Shown piece by piece: positions 42,769 through 44,572 of a stretch of DNA of 44,572 nt. Under the pieces are notes generated by a model. It saw only the letters and a program-made list of their open reading frames with translations. It ran no database searches and was not told where the DNA came from. Location: positions 1 through 44,572 of the forward strand of contig JANQFD010000055.1 of NCBI GenBank assembly GCA_028278005.1, read 5' to 3'. Source of the DNA: Chlorobium sp. Its GTDB lineage: Bacteria; Bacteroidota; Chlorobiia; Chlorobiales; Chlorobiaceae. The translations under genes were made by a program, and so were the position numbers. The first letter of the stretch is position 1. Each line of letters begins with the position of its first letter.

Positions 42769-42825
42769 CTTCATATATGAATCATCACGGCTTAATAATG
42801 CTATTTAACAAAGATAGGAGGGTTT

Positions 42826-43497
42826 ATGGCTGATCCTGTAAAGCAGCAGGGTACGAAGCCCGATCCGGCAAAGGCAAAGCCGCCTGTTCCAAAGGCAAAA
42901 GGAGCCGCACCGGGAGGACAACCGGCTGCTCCAAAAGCAAAGCAGGCAGCTGCTCCGAAAGCAGGGAAAGCTTCACCTGTCGATCCAAATCGTATGACGG
43001 ATCTTGATGTGAATCTCGGACGGACAGGCCGCAGGATGGAATCTGCGCTTCCGGTTGTGAAGCCAAAACCGAAACCGGCAGCAAAACCAAAGCCGTCACC
43101 AGCCGCGAAAGGTGCTCCGGCGCCGGCCGCAAAAGGTGCCCCGAAGCCCGGAGCAAAACCGGTTGCCAAGAAGAAAGCTCCTCGTCCGAAAAAACATTAC
43201 TATATCCTTGAGAATCTATGCGTTGGTTGCGGTCTCTGCCTCGACAAATGTCCGCCGAAGGTAAACGCTATCGGGTACAAGTTCTATGGTGATGTACAGG
43301 AAAACGGTTTTCGCTGTTACATAGATCAGGATGCGTGTATTTCCTGTTCTGCATGTTTTTCCTCGGATGAATGCCCGACAGGAGCTCTCATAGAGATGCT
43401 TCCTGATGGCGAGATACTTGATTTTACCTATACTCCACCGGAACGTCTTGATTTCGATCTTCGATTCCTGCACCGTTTCCACAGGGAGAACAGGTAA
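42826..43497 (+). CDS. pscB: photosystem P840 reaction centre iron-sulfur protein (FA/FB)
   Basis: A 223-residue protein. ATAGGAGGG gives a strong start at 42826. The first about 125 residues are a Lys/Pro/Ala-rich, low-complexity segment (KAKPPVPKAKGAAPGG-type). The C-terminal ferredoxin domain has two [4Fe-4S] sites: CVGCGLCLDKC (Cys132, 135, 138, 142) and CISCSACFSSDEC (Cys171, 174, 177, 183; the last spacing is longer than in standard PsaC-type motifs). PscB accepts electrons from Fx of PscA and passes them to soluble ferredoxin. The basic tail may neutralise acidic partners or tie the protein to the cytoplasmic face. Confidence 0.97.
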   Translation: MADPVKQQGTKPDPAKAKPPVPKAKGAAPGGQPAAPKAKQAAAPKAGKASPVDPNRMTDLDVNLGRTGRRMESALPVVKPKPKPAAKPKPSPAAKGAPAPAAKGAPKPGAKPVAKKKAPRPKKHYYILENLCVGCGLCLDKCPPKVNAIGYKFYGDVQENGFRCYIDQDACISCSACFSSDECPTGALIEMLPDGEILDFTYTPPERLDFDLRFLHRFHRENR

Positions 43498-43526
43498 GAC
43501 AGGTTCAGCACAAGAAACATTGTGTA

Positions 43527-43558
43527 AGCATTGCCCGTTTTCGGGCAATGCTTTTTTT
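43527..43558 (+). terminator. intrinsic terminator of pscAB
   Basis: The 11-bp perfect stem AGCATTGCCCG (43527-43537) with CGGGCAATGCT (43542-43552) and a TTTT loop is followed by seven T (43552-43558), 30 bases past the pscB stop. Confidence 0.95.
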
Positions 43559-43610
43559 GTTGAAGGAATTGAATTGCGGAATGAACAGATGTGCCCTAAT
43601 GACGATGTAT

Positions 43611-44342
43611 ATGGCCGAGAGTAGAAAAACGCTGATTATTATTCCAACCTATAACGAATCGGAAAGTATCGAAAAACTGCTGGATGATATTTTCTGCCTC
43701 TATGCTGAAGAACTTGATGTTCTGGTTATCGACGATAGCTCACCTGATGGAACAGCCGGGATCGTGAAAAAAATACAGCAGGAGAACAGCCGTGTTTTTC
43801 TGAAACAGCGTCCCGGCAAGATGGGACTTGGTACGGCATATATCGAAGGATTCAAATATGCTCTCGACTACGGATATGAGAGGGTCATCGAGATGGATGC
43901 GGACTATTCGCATGACCCGAAGGTAGTCGGCGAGATGCTTGAACGATCCGCTGACGCCGATCTTGTTATCGGCTCACGGTACATCGGTAATACGGTCAAT
44001 GTGGTAAACTGGCCTCTTGGAAGGCTGATACTTTCCAAAATGGCGAGCATCTATACACGGTTTATTACCGGTATGCCGGTATCCGATCCGACAAGCGGCT
44101 ACAAATGCTTCAGTTCGAATGTGCTGAACGTCATTGACCTGAACAGGGTGAAGTCACAGGGATATTCTTTCCAGATCGAGATGAATTATCGGGTCTGGAA
44201 AAAAGGCTTTACCATCAAAGAGGTGCCGATCATTTTTTTCGATCGGGCGGTCGGCAAATCAAAAATGACGAAAAAAAACATTGTCGAGGCAATATGGGTT
44301 GTCTGGTGGCTTAAGCTGTTGTCGCTGGCCGGGCGTCTCTGA
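43611..44342 (+). CDS. polyprenol-phosphate mannose synthase-like glycosyltransferase (GT2)
   Basis: A protein of about 243 residues read from ATG 43611 (MAESRKTLIIIPTYNESESI). Alternative ATGs at 43605 and 43599 cannot be ruled out; a longer frame to 43548 overlaps the pscAB terminator. Motifs of the DPM1 family are LVIDDSSPDGTAGIV, EMDADYSHDPKVVGEML (the DxD-type metal site), IGSRYIGNTVNVVNWPLGR and TSGYKCFSSNVL. The enzyme should transfer a sugar, often mannose, from an NDP-sugar to polyprenol phosphate at the inner face of the membrane. There is no C-terminal membrane domain, unlike longer family members. The acceptor pathway (glycoprotein, exopolysaccharide or LPS) is unknown here. Confidence 0.88.
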   Translation: MAESRKTLIIIPTYNESESIEKLLDDIFCLYAEELDVLVIDDSSPDGTAGIVKKIQQENSRVFLKQRPGKMGLGTAYIEGFKYALDYGYERVIEMDADYSHDPKVVGEMLERSADADLVIGSRYIGNTVNVVNWPLGRLILSKMASIYTRFITGMPVSDPTSGYKCFSSNVLNVIDLNRVKSQGYSFQIEMNYRVWKKGFTIKEVPIIFFDRAVGKSKMTKKNIVEAIWVVWWLKLLSLAGRL

Positions 44343-44346
44343 AAGA

Positions 44347-44465
44347 CATCTCTAAAAACGTATTGCGCGCCCAAATTGCTGCGTTATCCCGACAAGTCGG
44401 GATCGAAATCCTCATGTCCTCACCTGTCGGGACACTCCGGTTTTGCAGTTTACCCCGATTCCGAC
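44347..44465. mobile_element. MITE-family element, copy 4, with eroded right end
   Basis: It begins 4 bases after the glycosyltransferase stop with CATCTCTAAAAACGTATTGC, aligned to the left end of copy 1 at 16660. It continues with TTGCTGCGTTATCCCGACAA, ATCGAAATCCTCATGTCC and CACTCCGGTTTTGCAGTTTA. The expected right inverted repeat is absent. The last stretch of the window (44466-44572) holds TCGTCACTCGTCACTG and another GGGTCGGGATCGAAA fragment, but no gene. Confidence 0.65.
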
Positions 44466-44572
44466 AATGGCGGCGGAGCACTTGTCACTGGTTTCTCGTC
44501 ACTCGTCACTGCGCGACAGCGCTTCGGGGTCGGGATCGAAAAACGTTGTGCGAACGCGGCTGTCCCGGTAAT

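Noticed and set aside
42801..43169. Gly/Ala/Phe-rich open frame opposite the pscB N-terminal segment
   Set aside because: It is the antisense of the Lys/Pro/Ala-rich pscB tail; the composition is a by-product of that codon use.

Overview
The window comes from the chromosome of a green sulfur bacterium (Chlorobi, Chlorobiaceae). The decisive evidence is at the right end. There a 731-residue protein carries the Fx-binding loop of a homodimeric type I reaction centre (PscA, P840), followed by its two-[4Fe-4S] partner PscB with a Lys/Pro/Ala-rich tail. At the left end lie a CsmB-type chlorosome envelope protein, a BchQ-type B12/radical-SAM methyltransferase and a BchF/BchV-type vinyl hydratase. 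I cannot name the species. The DNA is of roughly balanced GC, apparently single-lineage, with no phage, plasmid or CRISPR signature.

Layout. 1-1756 (minus): a sugar kinase and sugar-1-phosphate nucleotidyltransferase pair resembling AmgK/MurU; the second gene runs off the window. 1776-5546: chlorosome and bacteriochlorophyll genes (csmB with a strong terminator, an untracked 44-aa membrane ORF, bchQ-like, divergent bchV/bchF, a small membrane protein, an SRPBCC-like protein). 5754-12066: an operon with a DUF156 (CsoR/CstR) repressor, a palindromic operator, TolC, a drastically shortened adaptor lipoprotein, an RND pump, a small P-II-like protein and a metallo-beta-lactamase-fold hydrolase. 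12413-16656: a CBS-domain protein and a three-gene succinate dehydrogenase/fumarate reductase whose third subunit is the HdrB-like CCG type. 16660-18122: a MITE-like repeat, a structured leader and hemE. 18220-24600: a potassium channel, a tandem Usp protein, a perfect MITE, gmhA, ribH, a membrane protein, an isochorismatase-fold protein, an AhpD-like protein and plsC. 24606-33582: thrC and thrB (minus), atpA-atpG, thrA and cinA. 33557-40119: a secreted protein, mutL, tRNA-Arg(CCU), a cytochrome c lipoprotein, two AmmeMemoRadiSam genes and dapF. 40530-44342: pscA, pscB and a polyprenol-phosphate-mannose-synthase-like glycosyltransferase.

How the genes fit together. The core theme is anoxygenic photosynthesis and central anabolism: reaction centre, antenna protein, BChl side-chain tailoring, porphyrin synthesis (hemE), part of the F-ATPase (atpA/G only), a fumarate reductase suited to the reductive TCA cycle, and aspartate-family amino-acid synthesis (thrABC, dapF). 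Accessory elements are a family of short inverted-repeat elements (at least four copies, one with perfect 17-bp ends) and degenerate CAGTC/GGCAGT-type intergenic repeats.

The item most worth a second look is the efflux operon. Its repressor keeps both DUF156 cysteines but has Asn in place of the Cu-ligand His, as in persulfide sensors of the CstR type. This is notable in an organism that lives on sulfide.
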